From Rostratula benghalensis (taxonomy: Eukaryota; Chordata; Aves; Charadriiformes; Rostratulidae), in assembly GCA_013399305.1 (NCBI GenBank), contig VXAI01000035.1, positions 133,015-197,014 of the forward strand: 64,000 nt of DNA. The letters are read 5' to 3'. Positions 47,091-59,746 of this stretch are shown one piece after another. How positions within the stretch are numbered: position 1 is the stretch's first letter; each line of letters begins with the position of its first letter. The translations under genes were made by a program, and so were the position numbers. Below the pieces are notes generated by a model. It was not told the DNA's origin. It did not search any database and saw only the letters and a list, made by a program, of their open reading frames with translations.

Positions 47091-48939
47091 CTAGTGATCA
47101 TTTTTAAGATTATTCCAGCCAGTTATAGGACACTGGGTATAGTGGCTTGGAAAGAGTTTCTTTGCAGAAACAGGACAGGGATGTGTGACACTAGAAAGGT
47201 ACTAATAAATAGTCAGGGTGGATTGCAATGTGCTGTATCCCCAGTGAGATATCCTGCAAAGTTGTGTGACTCTCGCCACAGAAAAGATGTATGGGGCAGG
47301 AAGAGTGTCATCTGAGAAAAGCCTCTTCTTTGAGAGAGAGACTTCAATCAGATATCAGTAATCATTGCTAGCTATTTCTGTTTTATTATAATAAAAAATT
47401 ATAGCAATTATTATTGCTGTTCAGTAGGACAGAGCAGGCACAAGACATAATGAAGTTCACATCTCTAGAAGTATTTTACCAAGCACTGGGATGTATATTC
47501 CTTTCAAGGCCTGGTCTGTAGCTTGGTATCACACCACCATCCTAGCACTATGTTTCCCTTTTCTTCTTCCTAATCGAGCATTTTCAATAGACAGATACAT
47601 GGTGAAAACTTTTCATTTCAGTCTGAACTCTCCATGTGATTAGTGTATTAAATATACCTTTTGTGGCCTGAGAAAATATGCTATTATTGATGGAGGTAGC
47701 ACGTTTGGCTTCCTTCAGCAGCCCTTGGTTCACTCTACAAATATAGATGTAGACTGGGCTAAATAAATTCTCTGTTTGATTCAGAAGGCTGATGTTTAGC
47801 ACACTTTCTATAATGGATTTTGAAAAGAGTTCAGCCTGTTTAAAACAACAGCCATATGGTTTTCAATACTGGAGGGCTGGCCAGAATGTAAATGGATATG
47901 ACACACATCATCAATAAAAAGTCATTTTACCACTAAACAAACATCTGCAATTTTAAGGACAGTTTTGAGTCCAAGCTGACATTTGTTCAAATGTATGGGG
48001 CACGGATATATCTCATGTGGGGCTGAATTCTGACACTGTTATTTTGGATTACAAGCTCCATTTCCCAGTACAAAAATCAGCTTTTATTTGATGAAATTTA
48101 TCGAATGTCTTGGTTTTTTTAACAAGATCATTTGTATTTGTACCTTATTTATTGTGTTTCCTTCTCCTTTTTTGGCTTTCTCCTTCTGTCTCTGTAGATA
48201 TATCTAAAATATAATATCTGCTACACTGTGCTAGCCTCCAGAAGTTATTGGTCAATCTTCATTAAGTCCTATGAGTGTGAGTGAGGACTGAAATGCAAAA
48301 AAATCCCCCAAAATTACTGGTTGCGGTAATTGCAGCAATTCCCAACCTGCAGCCCCAGTAAAGAAAATATTACTAACTGGGACCTTCACTTTTTATGTTT
48401 TACCATGAAATGTACAGTGTGCTCTAAGGGCGGTCAATGTTTCTACAATCTAACTTCCCTTAAGTAAGTGTGGCTTTTTAATAAGCGCTTTTCTTTCCTG
48501 TTTTGGAAACAGTTTGTTGGAGATGAGGTTGTTCATCATATTAATCAAATTCATCATATTCATCATACTGAGAGCCAAAAATTTCTCTGTAAATTGTCCT
48601 TTAAGAAAGCCGTGTTTCCAAAGGTACAGTTGCAGCTGGCTACTATATGCCTGTTGAACACATCTCTAAACATTGGAAGCTAAAGCAAAAATACAGCAAA
48701 GATTTGCTGAGAGAGATATAGGGGAGAATTCTTGAAACCTCCTCTCAGGTAAGTCAGAATTTGATCATAAAACAGCCTGTAAATTACAACGAGGGACCTC
48801 AAGATTGTATGAAATAGAAACAATAGAAACATCCTGAAAGATGAGGGGACCTCAGGAAATGTCAATGATACCTGTGCATGTTCTCAAACAGCGAGCTATC
48901 ACCTCACATTACAAAAGAAGCTGTGGAGAAAGGCAAAAT
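47091..48939. other. Noncoding stretch, nothing assigned
   Basis: No recognisable gene. A CAG|GTAAGT donor-like site sits at 48746-48754. Degenerate CATCATATT/ATTCATCAT units lie at 48533-48568. Confidence 0.5.
48746..48754 (+). promoter_or_regulatory. Consensus 5' splice-site match
   Basis: CAGGTAAGT, the exact vertebrate 5' splice-site consensus. An acceptor-like sequence (CTTTTCTTTCCTGTTTTGGAAACAG) ends at 48510, so a 238-base exon 48511-48748 is conceivable. The intervening sequence has no open frame throughout, so any exon would be noncoding. Isolated consensus donors occur by chance. Confidence 0.2.
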
Positions 48940-48979
48940 NNNNNNNNNNNNNNNNNNNNNNNNNNNNNNNNNNNNNNNN
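48940..48979. other. Assembly gap (40 N)
   Basis: A run of 40 N marks an unresolved gap. The true length may differ, and anything spanning it cannot be assessed. Confidence 0.99.
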
Positions 48980-50514
48980 TGAGCAGTTCTTGAGGGAGAG
49001 AGGACTTCTCTCTTCAGTCGATGTCCGATTCCGTTTTCAAACAAAATGGAGTTCTGTTTTTTTAGTGTTTAATTTTCTTTTTTGTTCACCGTCTCTACAT
49101 TTCTCATGTCTGTCTAATGTGGTATCTACTGTTTATTGGCATCTCTCTGGCATCACGTGTCACTGGCATTTAGCTATCCCAGTTTTCACTGGGACTACAA
49201 ATCCTGGAAAATTCAGCCAGGAGCCACTTAAGTGGAGTGAAACCTTGAGAACAAACTGAGCGTACGAACACAGCCTACGTTCCTGGAGACGTTAGGGAAG
49301 GTGTGGAACAGAAGAGTAGTCGGTGAGCAAATACTCCCAGAAACACATTTGGCAGGCACTGCTACTCTTCCAGGGACTGTCCACCCCCAACTCAAAGTGA
49401 AAAACAAATAAATTAACCTTGGCGTTGTCCTTGAGGAATGAAGCTCAGTCAAAATGATTTCTTTCTATGGATGCCTTGCAGATCATTGTAATGACAAGTA
49501 ACTTGTCTGGGCACTGTGACAATTTGTGGATTTTGTCTATGGATGTGAAGTTTCACTAAACACGGCACTCATGAATGCAGATAAATTCTTTTTGGATCTA
49601 ATTCCACTATGGTCCACTTTATTATTAGAGGTGTCAAGCATTAAGGCTAAAGAACTCAACTGCTCCAGATGTTTATTCAAACCTATTTGAATAAACTAAG
49701 CTGAGGTGGAGCAGATGCAGGAGAATGAGTTCTCTCGCAACATGTTTGATACTTCCTGTGTCTGATTTTACAAAAATCAGTATTTCTAAATACTGTTTCA
49801 GCTTTTGTGTTTCTATTCCTGGTTAAAACCAGGAAATGTGACATTACACTGGGGAGGTAAATGAAATCAAGGGAGAGACACCAATCCACTTCTTGGTACT
49901 TCAAAAGCATCCTGGTTCAGTTTCTTGGAGAATTGAGTGGTTCTCCCATTCCCAATACGCAGAGCTTAAGGAAAAAAAAAACCATGCAGCTCTACCAATT
50001 CACAGGTTTGGAGCACGAGCCAGAGTGACATAACCAAAAGAATATTACTTCCCCCAAATGAAGTGTGGTTATGGAGCTACAAAGTCAGCGTGACTGTGTG
50101 CAGTGGCAGTATGTTAGTGGTTCTTTCACTGTCCTGTGTAAGGCATCAGATCAAACAGAACTTCAAACATAAATGTAAACAAAATAAACAGGGAACCAGT
50201 GGTGGCTTCTAAGCATCACCTTTCTCTCCAGTACTGCATTTTCAGTGATCACCAGGAACACCAGCACTGGAGACCGGGGATATCATTTCACTTTTAAGAT
50301 GCAAAGCTCAGGATATCCCTCCGAGGGAGCCAATTTTGTATACGCATATGAGAGGTGATGTGCGCAGAGTTTGCACTAAATACAAATGACTGGAAAAAGC
50401 ACAACTTTGGCCATTTAGGAGCCTGTCCAAATGTGCATCCCATGTATCTTTTCTTGTAGGGAGCTCTAGCCTGTCTGTTCAATTTTACAGTGAAATTTGG
50501 AAAGGGTGTCTTGC
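48980..50514. other. Noncoding stretch, nothing assigned
   Basis: No recognisable gene or repeat. Short frames only (for example plus 48990-49259 and minus 49228-49452), next to the assembly gap. Confidence 0.5.
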
Positions 50515-51063
50515 ATGGTTTCCTTAATGACATGGTTCAGGAAGATCTTTTGTTTGGTCTTATGGATGAACATAGAGTTCATCTGCCAGTACATCAGCAG
50601 CAGCACAGCTTCACTCTGTCTGTGTTCCAGTTTGTCCAAATTCCATGTGGCTGTGTTGCCACAGCACCAAGCCCAAGTTAATATATTTAGTCACTGGCAG
50701 GGCTTTCCCATTCAGACTTGGCATGATGTTAACCACAAGGCCTTGACCACCTTGGAAAGTGGACAGATTGAGCTCGTGTCTGTTCACAGTATGTCAAATA
50801 AGTCCCTGGAACCATTGGAGTACTGGGGCCACTTCCACTTTGAACACCCTTTTTATATACTTGCTTATTTTCTTAACGCATGGTATTCAGCTGGCTCCCA
50901 TCCTCCTTCCTTTCAGCAGCATCAGCACAAGGCTAATTTTATTATAAAGCCTGGGGCAACTTGTCATAAAGTTTATAATCATATTTTTGATGTATTATAT
51001 CATCATGCAGAAGACACCAAATACATTTTATCAGATGCTTTTGCTGAATTGTTACAGTATTAG
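50515..51063 (+). other. Longest ATG frame in window, unrecognised
   Basis: From ATG at 50515 (T at -3, G at +4, so a weak start context) an uninterrupted 182-codon frame runs to TAG at 51061-51063. The product is rich in histidine and aromatic residues, with a cluster WGHFHFEHPF in its middle and no domain I recognise. A second plus frame is also open across 50490-50681. On the minus strand, 50640-50480 reads as a protein-like segment (around LLLMYWQMNSMFIHKTKQK) but the frame changes and stops occur on either side, as in a decayed retrocopy. The plus frame may therefore be a shadow of a minus-strand pseudogene. Frames of this length are expected only rarely by chance in 64 kb of AT-rich DNA. 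Confidence 0.25.
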
Positions 51064-52217
51064 CAGTGTTTTCCCTCCAAAACTGAGTGGAATGGACTAC
51101 TTGTGTTAATGATTCTCATGATTACCTACAACAACATGGTACTTTTCTTGGTGGTTTACGCTTTTACTGAGTGGTGGTAACTAAGGCAGAGAATATTGTG
51201 ATGGTAAGCAAAGTTCTGAAGATGGAGTGCTAAGCAAGCGTCCCCCTAGAAGTAGTCACAGAGGCGGGTCAAAGTGTGGATTAAGTGATCAGCCCTTTCA
51301 TGTAATTGCAGAATACCTGAGCTTGGTGCTCCTGAGAAGAGGTAGAAGGTTTTTTTCTAGCTTCTATGGATAATTTCTGTTCCACTTTTCACTGTCAAAA
51401 ACTGCAATCAGAGTACCTTGTCCTCTTCACATCCCTTTTCCCACTCTGCTTTCTCCCTAACCCCACATTAGGAAGAGCGATGGAGTAGAAAGGATCTGAA
51501 TTCTGAGAAATGGTAAATATGTAAATTATGTATTCCTGGTTAGTTTCAGCCACAGTACCAATAAGAAAACTGAATAAATACTGATTTTAAAAAATACTTG
51601 AAATCACTTAAATCTCATAGCAAAGCAAGCCATGGGTCAGCTGGATGAGCAGCACACACATACTGCTGAGTTCTCTCCCACACCACCAGCAAGCAGAAGG
51701 CTTTGCCTGCAAACACATGTTGAGTCCTAACTTAGAGATCCAAGCAGGCTGGAGCTCCATGGACTTCCTTTGAAGGAGAAATAAGAAAAAGTAGGGAAGG
51801 CAGCTGGTTATTTCCTTTCTTCCCATTTATCCTAGGCCTCATTTAGCAAAATAAAAATAAAATAAACTGTGGAGACAAAATACTTGCTTTGTTTTCCAAA
51901 GACTACAAGCCTTTAAATTTTATCTTGGATAAAGGAAAACATTTGCTCAGAGTACTGCCTTTTCACCCAACCATTTCACTGCCTCATTTACTGACAATAA
52001 ATAAGATTAAGAATATATATTGTTTCTACTTCCCAGTTAGATGTGCCGAACCCCACCACTACAGAAAAGGAGCTCAGGGTTCAATCCCAGAAGGTACTTC
52101 ATTAACAAAAATGACATATAACCCCCCACACACACTTGGCAGCAACCTGAAAAGGGTTAATGAAGGACCTATTTGCCTCCCCCATCTGTGAAAAAGTGCC
52201 ACTCAAAAAACAGCTGC
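51064..52217. other. Noncoding stretch, nothing assigned
   Basis: No recognisable gene. GGTTCAATCCC near 52079 resembles a tRNA B box, but no A box or cloverleaf precedes it. Confidence 0.5.
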
Positions 52218-52225
52218 TATAAAAG
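52218..52225 (+). promoter_or_regulatory. TATA box candidate
   Basis: TATAAAAG in the context GCTGCTATAAAAGGCTGCAG, a good core promoter match. The 300 bases downstream are GC-richer and purine-rich, with the first AATAAA at 52575-52580. The arrangement fits either a TATA promoter with a short first exon or the U3-R part of a solitary LTR. No transcript evidence is available. Confidence 0.3.
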
Positions 52226-52640
52226 GCTGCAGCCCAGCAGGAAGAGGAGTAGTAGGTGGAGAGGTGTTGGAGGAGCAAGCTGTAGGAGGTTAGCCTGCCA
52301 AGGAGGGCTGGTGGAGCTGGGAGGGGCAGGAAGGCTTGGTGGTCCTTTGCTTGTTCCAGGCTGGCTTGGAAGCTGGAAGAGAAGGTGGGTGTGGGGTCCC
52401 TGGTTTACAGTTCAAAGGGGACTGAACTTTCAGGTTTATGAGCCTTGTATATTTGGCCCCGAGTCTGGATGTGGGATCTTCCAGGTTTTGGGTAGTCTTA
52501 TCTGTCATGGTGGGGTAAGGAAAGTTCAATGGGCTTGAGCGAGCTTTCCCAAATATCTTCCTGTCCTCAGTGAGAATAAAACAAACCCAGAAGTGCTGAA
52601 TATTGTGTCCCCTCCCCACCTCAAAAGACAAGTTTCATTT
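52226..52640 (+). other. Possible short transcription unit or LTR remnant
   Basis: GC-rich, GGAGG/GGTGG-repetitive sequence between the TATA box and AATAAA (52575-52580). A frame of 121 codons (from 52173) lies in it but is rich in Gly/Arg/Trp, as expected from G-rich DNA, and I recognise no family. No matching second LTR or target duplication was seen. Confidence 0.2.
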
Positions 52641-52674
52641 AAAAAAAAATAATAATATATATATATGTATATAA
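52641..52674. repeat. A9 followed by (AT)n tract
   Basis: AAAAAAAAATAATAAT passing into alternating AT/GT for about 34 bases in all. Simple repeat. Confidence 0.9.
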
Positions 52675-55600
52675 GGCAATACTCGTATCACTCTAATCTC
52701 TTGCCACAGAACTCTTGGTTGCTTCTCAATAATCCTACTCTCACTACATTATTTGTATATTTGTGTATATTCGTGCTATTGCTTGTTATGACTGTGCTGG
52801 AAATCACTTATTTAGGAAAAAGAGGTGGTCACTGGCTTAGGCTTCAAGCTCAGTAACTTTCCCTTTTTCTCTACCCTGTATGTGCCAGAGACAAAATATA
52901 AAGGAGGTAGAACCTGCTGGGTGCTACTGGAGAGGAGACAGGAGCCATGAGCCATGTAAGTACAGTCTTATGCATCCTGTAAGTTTTTTCAGCTTTTACA
53001 ATCTGTCCTGGGGGGACTGTACCCCTGCGGGTGTTGTAAGTACAGGTATAATCCTGGGATCTCATTAAATTTAAAAAGCAGGTCTAGGGGAAAAAAAGGT
53101 CATTTAAATTAATATTAGCACAAAAGTGTGCATTGGAGCTGGGAATGGAAAGGCTTAAGGGAGATGGAAAATGCCTTCAGCAAAATAAGATGTGATAGAA
53201 ACGATGTGTCAGCTATCAAAGACATTGACTATGAGCTGAAAATGGCAGTAGGAATACATTAATAAAACTTGAAAACAACAGCTTAAGGTGTTGGGTAGCT
53301 TATTTCCTTTATATCTGTTGAAAGGATGGAAAGATGATACGAGAGAATAGGGAATATTCCCCATGCTAGTTCATGTCATTCTCCAACAAATCTGGTGTGG
53401 ACTTTGTCAATGATCTGTTTCTCAAGTGCTTAATTTTGTACTCATTAGCTTTACCTGTAAAACAGAAAGTGCAAGAAAGAGCACGAGCCAAATGGCAGAT
53501 CCCTTGATATGCTCATCAGTAAACTTTGCTTGTGTAATTACAACTAAGCTTCCTCCATGTAACAAACAGCAGTGGGTTGGATATTGTAGCTATCTGCTAT
53601 CTCAGTGTAAAAACAGATAGCTCCCCTGCTCGTATGAAGTATGAAACTGTTGAGATTGGAATGGGGAAAGAACACCCTAATGCTCCTCATTACTGTCCAA
53701 GACCTTTTTCTTTTGGGAGTTCTGCTATACTTGAGATGGGACTAGTAGAAATGTTGATGTCAGTATAGATATTTTAATTTCATCTGTACTGGGTTATTTT
53801 GGTGACTCTTTGGTACTGTGCGGTGAGTATGCTGCCCTGTGTGGGGTCCTTGTCTGTGACCACCATCCCCATAAGGGGCTGGCTTGAAGCATGTAGGTCT
53901 TCAAGGTCTGTGCTCAGGATCTTTGAATATCTACAACCTGCCTTTGTTAGTGTGCCTCTCTGGAAAGAGAAACTGGCTGGAGGTTGTGGTCCTGGACAAA
54001 AATGGTCCATCTTGGGCAAAGCATGGATTTATTTTTGAAGAGTGAAGACTTGATTCCTTATCCTTACTAAAGCCATGTTTCTCTCTGATGGTTGTGAAGA
54101 GATGGGTTTAGAGTTTGCTAATGAAGATACAGTGGCAGCCCTTGTTGTAGGAGTATCTGCTTCTGGTATGCAAAGTCGTCTCTGCTGTACCGAATTTCCC
54201 CTGGGCTCTGTTACTTGAAGGCTTTCCTTGGCTCCTCTCTTCTCAGTCACCTCAGCACACTTTAGTACCTCTCATTGGTCTGCAATTTACCATCTCATTG
54301 AATATGGAGTATTAATGCCCTGTGAATTCTGTTAGGAATATGGCAAAGACCACAAATTTAGTTTTTTGTGAGGACTGCGTGATCTATTAATAGTGATGGC
54401 AGCTGACAAACTGCTTTGTCTGAACTCCTGCTTCCTTCCTCACCTGACCATTCTGACACGTCAGGGAACCTAACCATCCCGTTTCCTCTTCTCTTGTCAG
54501 TATTCTATGCATCCTCTACCCATATTTGTTCATAATTCTGCTTAACAACTTTCTCTGATTTCCTTGCAACCTGCCTTGCTTCTCTCTTTTTGCCAAGAAA
54601 GAACAGACCGTGTGATGGTGAGCAGGGATTTGGGACCAGGAGTGGCCTCAGGATGCAGGACCTCTGCCACACTCCCCATGGGTGCAGTCCTTGTGCTCTG
54701 CTTGGCCTTGGGCTGACTGTTAAGCTGTCTGGAGCAGAGGCAGCTTCACCTCCTGAAGAGTCTGCTGGCAGTAAATAAGATAGTCTGGAATTCAAAAACT
54801 ACTCTTTAACATTTTTTTTCTGTTCCATAATGTATGGAATGATAGTTCATTTAATCGAGGTGGTCTTATTGAAGAAAGTTAATCTGTCTGCACAATGCAC
54901 AGCTTAAAATTGAACCTTGTGTGTTGTATTTAACAATGTTGATGGTCCTTTGTAGAGCTTGGCACACTGTTCAGATGATTTGCTATCTGCACACTGTTTC
55001 CAGATCAATGTTAAAGAATTAGGGAACCTTGCACATCCCGTAGCACAAGACTAGAGCTGTTGCTACATGTGGTCAGATGAGAAGATTGGTCCTTGTGTGC
55101 ATGGGGTGTTGGTGGCTTCCCTGTTGGGATGCCAGGATGCTAATTCTATGCCATTTGGCTCTGTAAGGGTTAAGATCTTAGGTGTGCTCTGTTTTGAATA
55201 GCTTTACAATGGTACCTGTGTGGGGGAGTATTTTCTTGCAGTCACAAGACCTGGAAGTATTTTAAGTGAAAGCTATGTATAACTCTAGAGGCAGGGGACA
55301 AACATGTGATAGAAATAGTGCCTTTGACTTAATGAATGCTGAGTGACTCCATCTGGGACCACCATGGTGTTGGCTTTCCATGAATGAGTGTCCTGGGGGT
55401 TATTATTAACTGCTGCCCAAGCAATTCGAAGAAGCTGCTCTGGAAAGGAGCTTCATTACTCTGTGTTTGTCAAGTGTGCACCTTCATCTATTCAGCTGCC
55501 TTGGGAAACATTCTTGGACAAGACATACTTGACAGGTGGGGGGAACAAAAAAAAGTCAAGCAAAGCAAAACGCTGGCTTCTTCCAAAGACGGAAGTGTTA

Positions 55601-58600
55601 CCACGTTGGCTGGGGCTCGAATGTTGCCATGTTAGCCATATAGAAAAATGGCGTGGAAATGAAAGCCTGAGTGTAGTCAGGAGTTCTCACAGTCCTGTTT
55701 TTGTGTTATTTGTGTTTGTGACAGTATCAGCTTTTTCCACATAAATACCCGGAAGGCAAAATTTCATTTTTTTTTCTGCAAAAGCTCCAATAAACAATCG
55801 CTTGGTGCCTGCTCTGCAAACTGACCCTCTTCCTGAGATAGAAATGTGAGGGCTTTGCTTGTTGTCAATGAGCCTGTCATGGTTTTCAACATGTTACTTT
55901 GCAAGAAATTCATTTCCAGTGATCAGCTTATAAACCTGCCATAAGGAAGTGTGTTTTCACACTAGTCTAGTGTACTTCTTGTTTTCAAACTCTCAGGGAC
56001 GTAGAAATACACCAGATTTTTGGCAGCACATGGTTTAAAAATCAGCACCAACGTATCTATTGAACATCTCAAATGGGTAAAGGAAAGGGCAGGTTTCATC
56101 AGGGGTCAGTAAACACTGAACATCTGCCTTGCCAATCTTTTCTTTTACTGCAGTTTTGTACAGTCCCAAAAATCCTTCAGACATATGTTGAACAGAGTTT
56201 CAAAGCACCCAAGCCTCCTGCTTCTGCTGATATTTTGGCCAGTGCTTAACCCTATGTAGTTCAGTCAGGATTTTTTTCTGACTGCAGCTGATTCAGATTG
56301 GGTGGATTTGGCTAGTGTTTCAGGCTGGAAAGCTGAGGTTTCTGATTTCCAGCAGGTCAGATGTGGTGTGGGCAGAAGCTCTCTAAGCCTCTTGTGCAGT
56401 TACCCAGGAAAACCAGATGAGTGAAGTATTAACTGATGTTCTTCAGCCCTCCTTGTCAGATCTTGGCATATGACAGTTAATGTACTTATTTAGTACGTTC
56501 CTGCCCAGTGCAATCTGCCCCAATTGGCCCTAATAAATAGTTCCCCAATGGTCTTCAGCCAAGGAAGTCTTTGACCTAATAATGCGTCTTACGTTCTGCC
56601 TTGAAGCTCAGCAATGCTGTGCTGCGTAGGGGACAACAGTGCTCTCTGAAGGTCAAGCTGAGCTCGTCTGCCAGCAAGGAATAGCCATCTGGTGACCCCT
56701 CACTTAAAGCATCAGCCTTCGTTCTGTAAAAGTGCAGCCAGGGGGTTGCCAGCAGATGTATTTAGTTCTGAGCCTGGGCGTTGCGATGGTGCAGAGGGAG
56801 AGAAGTGATCCCTGAAGTGATCCTCTGCTCCAGTCTATGTGAGGCTGCATGGAGAGGCTGACACCCAGCAGCAAACAGGAGGTCAGCTCACAGATCGTGA
56901 GGAGCAACTTGCTCGTGCTGCTTTGTGCTGTTGAAACATCGACAAACAAAATCTTGTGAGTAACCTTTAGGGAGAGTCAGAACCAACTGCAGGTGCCCAA
57001 CGTGGGTATGCTTTGTTTTCAGTCCGTAAAACCCAGAAGGCTGCCATCCCAGGGCCCAAACTTGTAGGTGGTAAATGAAAGGGGCCAAAGGCTGTATTGG
57101 AGCAATTAAGACTTAAGCATAGCTCCAAGAATGTTTTTTGGTAGGCTGGAGGTATATATATATCATTCTGTTCAATCCTTGCTTAATTTGCCTGAGATAT
57201 TAAGTAGTGCAAATTGTGATGCTGATCCTGGACAGAGGTGGCCACTAAGGACTAAGCAGAAATTAATTGTTCTGTTTAACTTCATTAGATCTTCTATGTC
57301 TTGAAGACTTAGTGTGACCATGTTTGCATTGAAAGATAGCTCTCTGGCTTAAAGGGAGGGAAAAAAGCAACACAAAACAATTAAAAATCCCTTTGTCCAT
57401 TTTTAATTAGGATCTGAGTCAGGTGGGAGAAAGTGTGCCTTTCATCCTGTACTCAGTAACTTTTCAAAATAATGTAGAAATATAACTACATTGTGCTGGT
57501 GGTGGTTCTCACCTATTCTGTGAGGTTTTAGGGAGCTGCATGTTGTAGTAAGACCACAGATTTATGCTTTTTAGTTCTATATATTTCTCCAAATACTACT
57601 GGGAAAAGCATTTCTGATCCATGCCTTTGAAATGGAAAGGGAATTAGAAAAGTTACAGTTGTAGTCAAGTAAGATGGTTAATCAGATATTGTTGGGAGAA
57701 GAGGGGAAGCACCAGGTAGCTGAATTTTTGGGGTTATTTTCCCTAAGAAATATAATTATGTCAGAACAACTGAAAAATTCCTGAAAGCAAGTTGATTTTA
57801 GTGAAATTTCACTCATAGTTATCGTCTCTTTCACAAAGAAAGAAAGAATATTCTGGCAGTGTCAAAATGTTAGACACTTTAAACCAAGCATTTTCTTTTG
57901 CAAAGGACATGTAAATCTGTTACTTAACACAAACTTAAATCAAAATGCAAACAGAACAATCTCATGGAATATTCTGATCTATTTTTGAAATTATTTTCTT
58001 GGAGAACACAAGTTCTGGGACTTAACTTTGGTTCTGAGTAAATTGAACAATTAATGAAATCTGTCACAAAGCATAATATCTCCTTTTGTGGCTCTGCTGG
58101 TCATAAAAGTGTTGGTCAGAATCCCCCCTTAAGATGGGACAGGTCTTGTAATGATTTCAGTCTGGTAAAAAAGATTATAGCTTTTCATATTGTTTGAAAT
58201 ATACCTGTTCACTTTTAACTTCTATGATACACACCTCCAGCTTTCATAAAGAAGCCTTTCTGATGTGTAGTGACTTATCTCCACACCAGTCACAGGGCTA
58301 AATATGTAATAACTAACAATGTCTAGAAGATTTCTGCTTGCTTGCTAACAGAACTTTATCATAAACTGGATGAGAATCCTGTACCCTGTGAGCAGGGAAT
58401 CACTGAATTTATTCAGCTAATGAATCAGTAAAAATTCAAAGACATTGACCTACTTAGAACCTGGGGTTTGCTAACCTTATTGTTACCAGAAACTGAAAAT
58501 GTATTTCTTCCTCCTGTGTTCAGGTCCCAAGTAGTTCTCTTCCCCAAAAGTGGCTAGTTATGTCTGAGACAGCTGAAAATGTTCAGTCTTGCATGAAAGC

Positions 58601-58811
58601 AAGCATTAGGTGCTCAAAATGAGTCCAAGCTCCATGAATCTTCTTTAAGACTAAGTACTGCATGAACATTGACCTAGGGCCTGAGTAAGAGCACAATAGA
58701 TGTCAAAGTGTAGATTATTTTTTTCTTTTTTTATGCCAATCCTTATTTTTGAATAAAGGACTCTCCTTAGCCACACGCAAGTACGTGTTTATTTCAGATG
58801 CCATCATGTAT
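52675..58811. other. Noncoding stretch, nothing assigned
   Basis: About 6.1 kb with no recognised gene or repeat. Slightly GC-richer segments near 54600-54770 and 56580-56960 open short frames on both strands. TGTAAGTACAG occurs at about 52955 and 53036, donor-like in both places. A (TA)n tract of 11 bases lies at 57153-57163. Confidence 0.5.
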
Positions 58812-58835
58812 CTTGGGACCATGGAAGGTCCCGAG
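58812..58835. repeat. Short stem-loop
   Basis: CTTGGGACC, loop ATGGAA, then GGTCCCGAG: nine base pairs as RNA including one G-U pair. No T run follows and the arms are too short for a miRNA precursor, so it may be incidental. Confidence 0.5.
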
Positions 58836-59617
58836 TTCCCATCGTCTGGTATCGATTACCCCAGAGGTGTTAAGTATTTTGATTAATCCAGGTTTTCATG
58901 GGCAGTGAACAGGGGTGCAGGAGGGAGGCTATTTCTACATGCACGTGAATGAGGGAGCTTTTCCTCCTTGGTTATTGGCAACGCAGAGGCAAGACCAGAG
59001 GCCAGTAACGCAGTGTTTTTAGTGTGTCTGTAATACAGCTTTAACTACAAGCAAAATCCAGCTGAACTTTGTGTCAGTAGAAAACCAGCCTGACTTATTC
59101 AGGAACAGCCACCTGCTCCTGGGGATGCTGTGGGGTACCACCCACAGCCCTTAAGTTGTGGGACATGAGCAGAGTGTCCTTATGTTGTGCTCTTGTTTGA
59201 TGACCATACAAGGATGTGATGATGAGCCATATGACCCTTTAGCAGCAGTTTTGCTCCATATTTCATTATAATTTCATTGCTGATTGCAAGGAATCAGACT
59301 GTACTTACAGGGTCAGAGGTTTAAGTATCCACTATATAATTCTTGTAGTACTGTAGTGAGGCAGGCTTGTATTAATACCACCTCATCTTGGAAGCCTTCA
59401 AAGCCTGTCAGTATTTCTGATAGTGTTTGGCACTTAGATATGACAGTGAATGGTAATTTGCAAGTGCCTCAAATGGACAGAAAATAGTTTTCATTATTTT
59501 TACTTGATTTGGAGTCGTGTCAAGCACCCTGTAAGAGCTCAGATATTACTGGGGCTGTGGCGTTCCCTAACAGGTGGCTGTGAGTGGTACAGCATGTCCC
59601 ATCCTTATTGTAGGTCT
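58836..59617. other. Noncoding stretch, nothing assigned
   Basis: No recognisable gene or repeat. The frame at 59284-59487 (67 codons) is featureless. Confidence 0.5.
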
Positions 59618-59746
59618 TGAGGTTGAGTTCAGTTCCTGGGCTCAGCACTGATCTTCTGGGTGACCTTGGGCGGAGGAAGCAGCTTGTTTATTGCCTGTTG
59701 CAAAACGCTTGGAGAGATACAGATGGAAAAGCTATATAGAGAAGGC
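59618..59746 (+). mobile_element. Ancient MIR-like SINE with internal deletion
   Basis: GAGTTCAGTTCCTGGGCTCAGC and TTCTGGGTGACCTTGGGCGGAGG follow the MIR core (cggctctgccact...tgtgaccttgggcaagtca). After a gap come AAAACGCTTGGAGAGATACAG and ATGGAAAAGCTATATAGAG, matching the archosaur/turtle version of the MIR 3' part (aaagcgctttgagatcc...gatgaaaagcgctatataag). The middle (the cagtttccccatctg block) is missing. Assignment from memory of the consensus. Confidence 0.58.

Noticed and set aside
52079..52089. GGTTCAATCCC as a tRNA B box or tRNA-derived SINE.
   Set aside because: No A box at the right distance and no cloverleaf stems could be formed around it.
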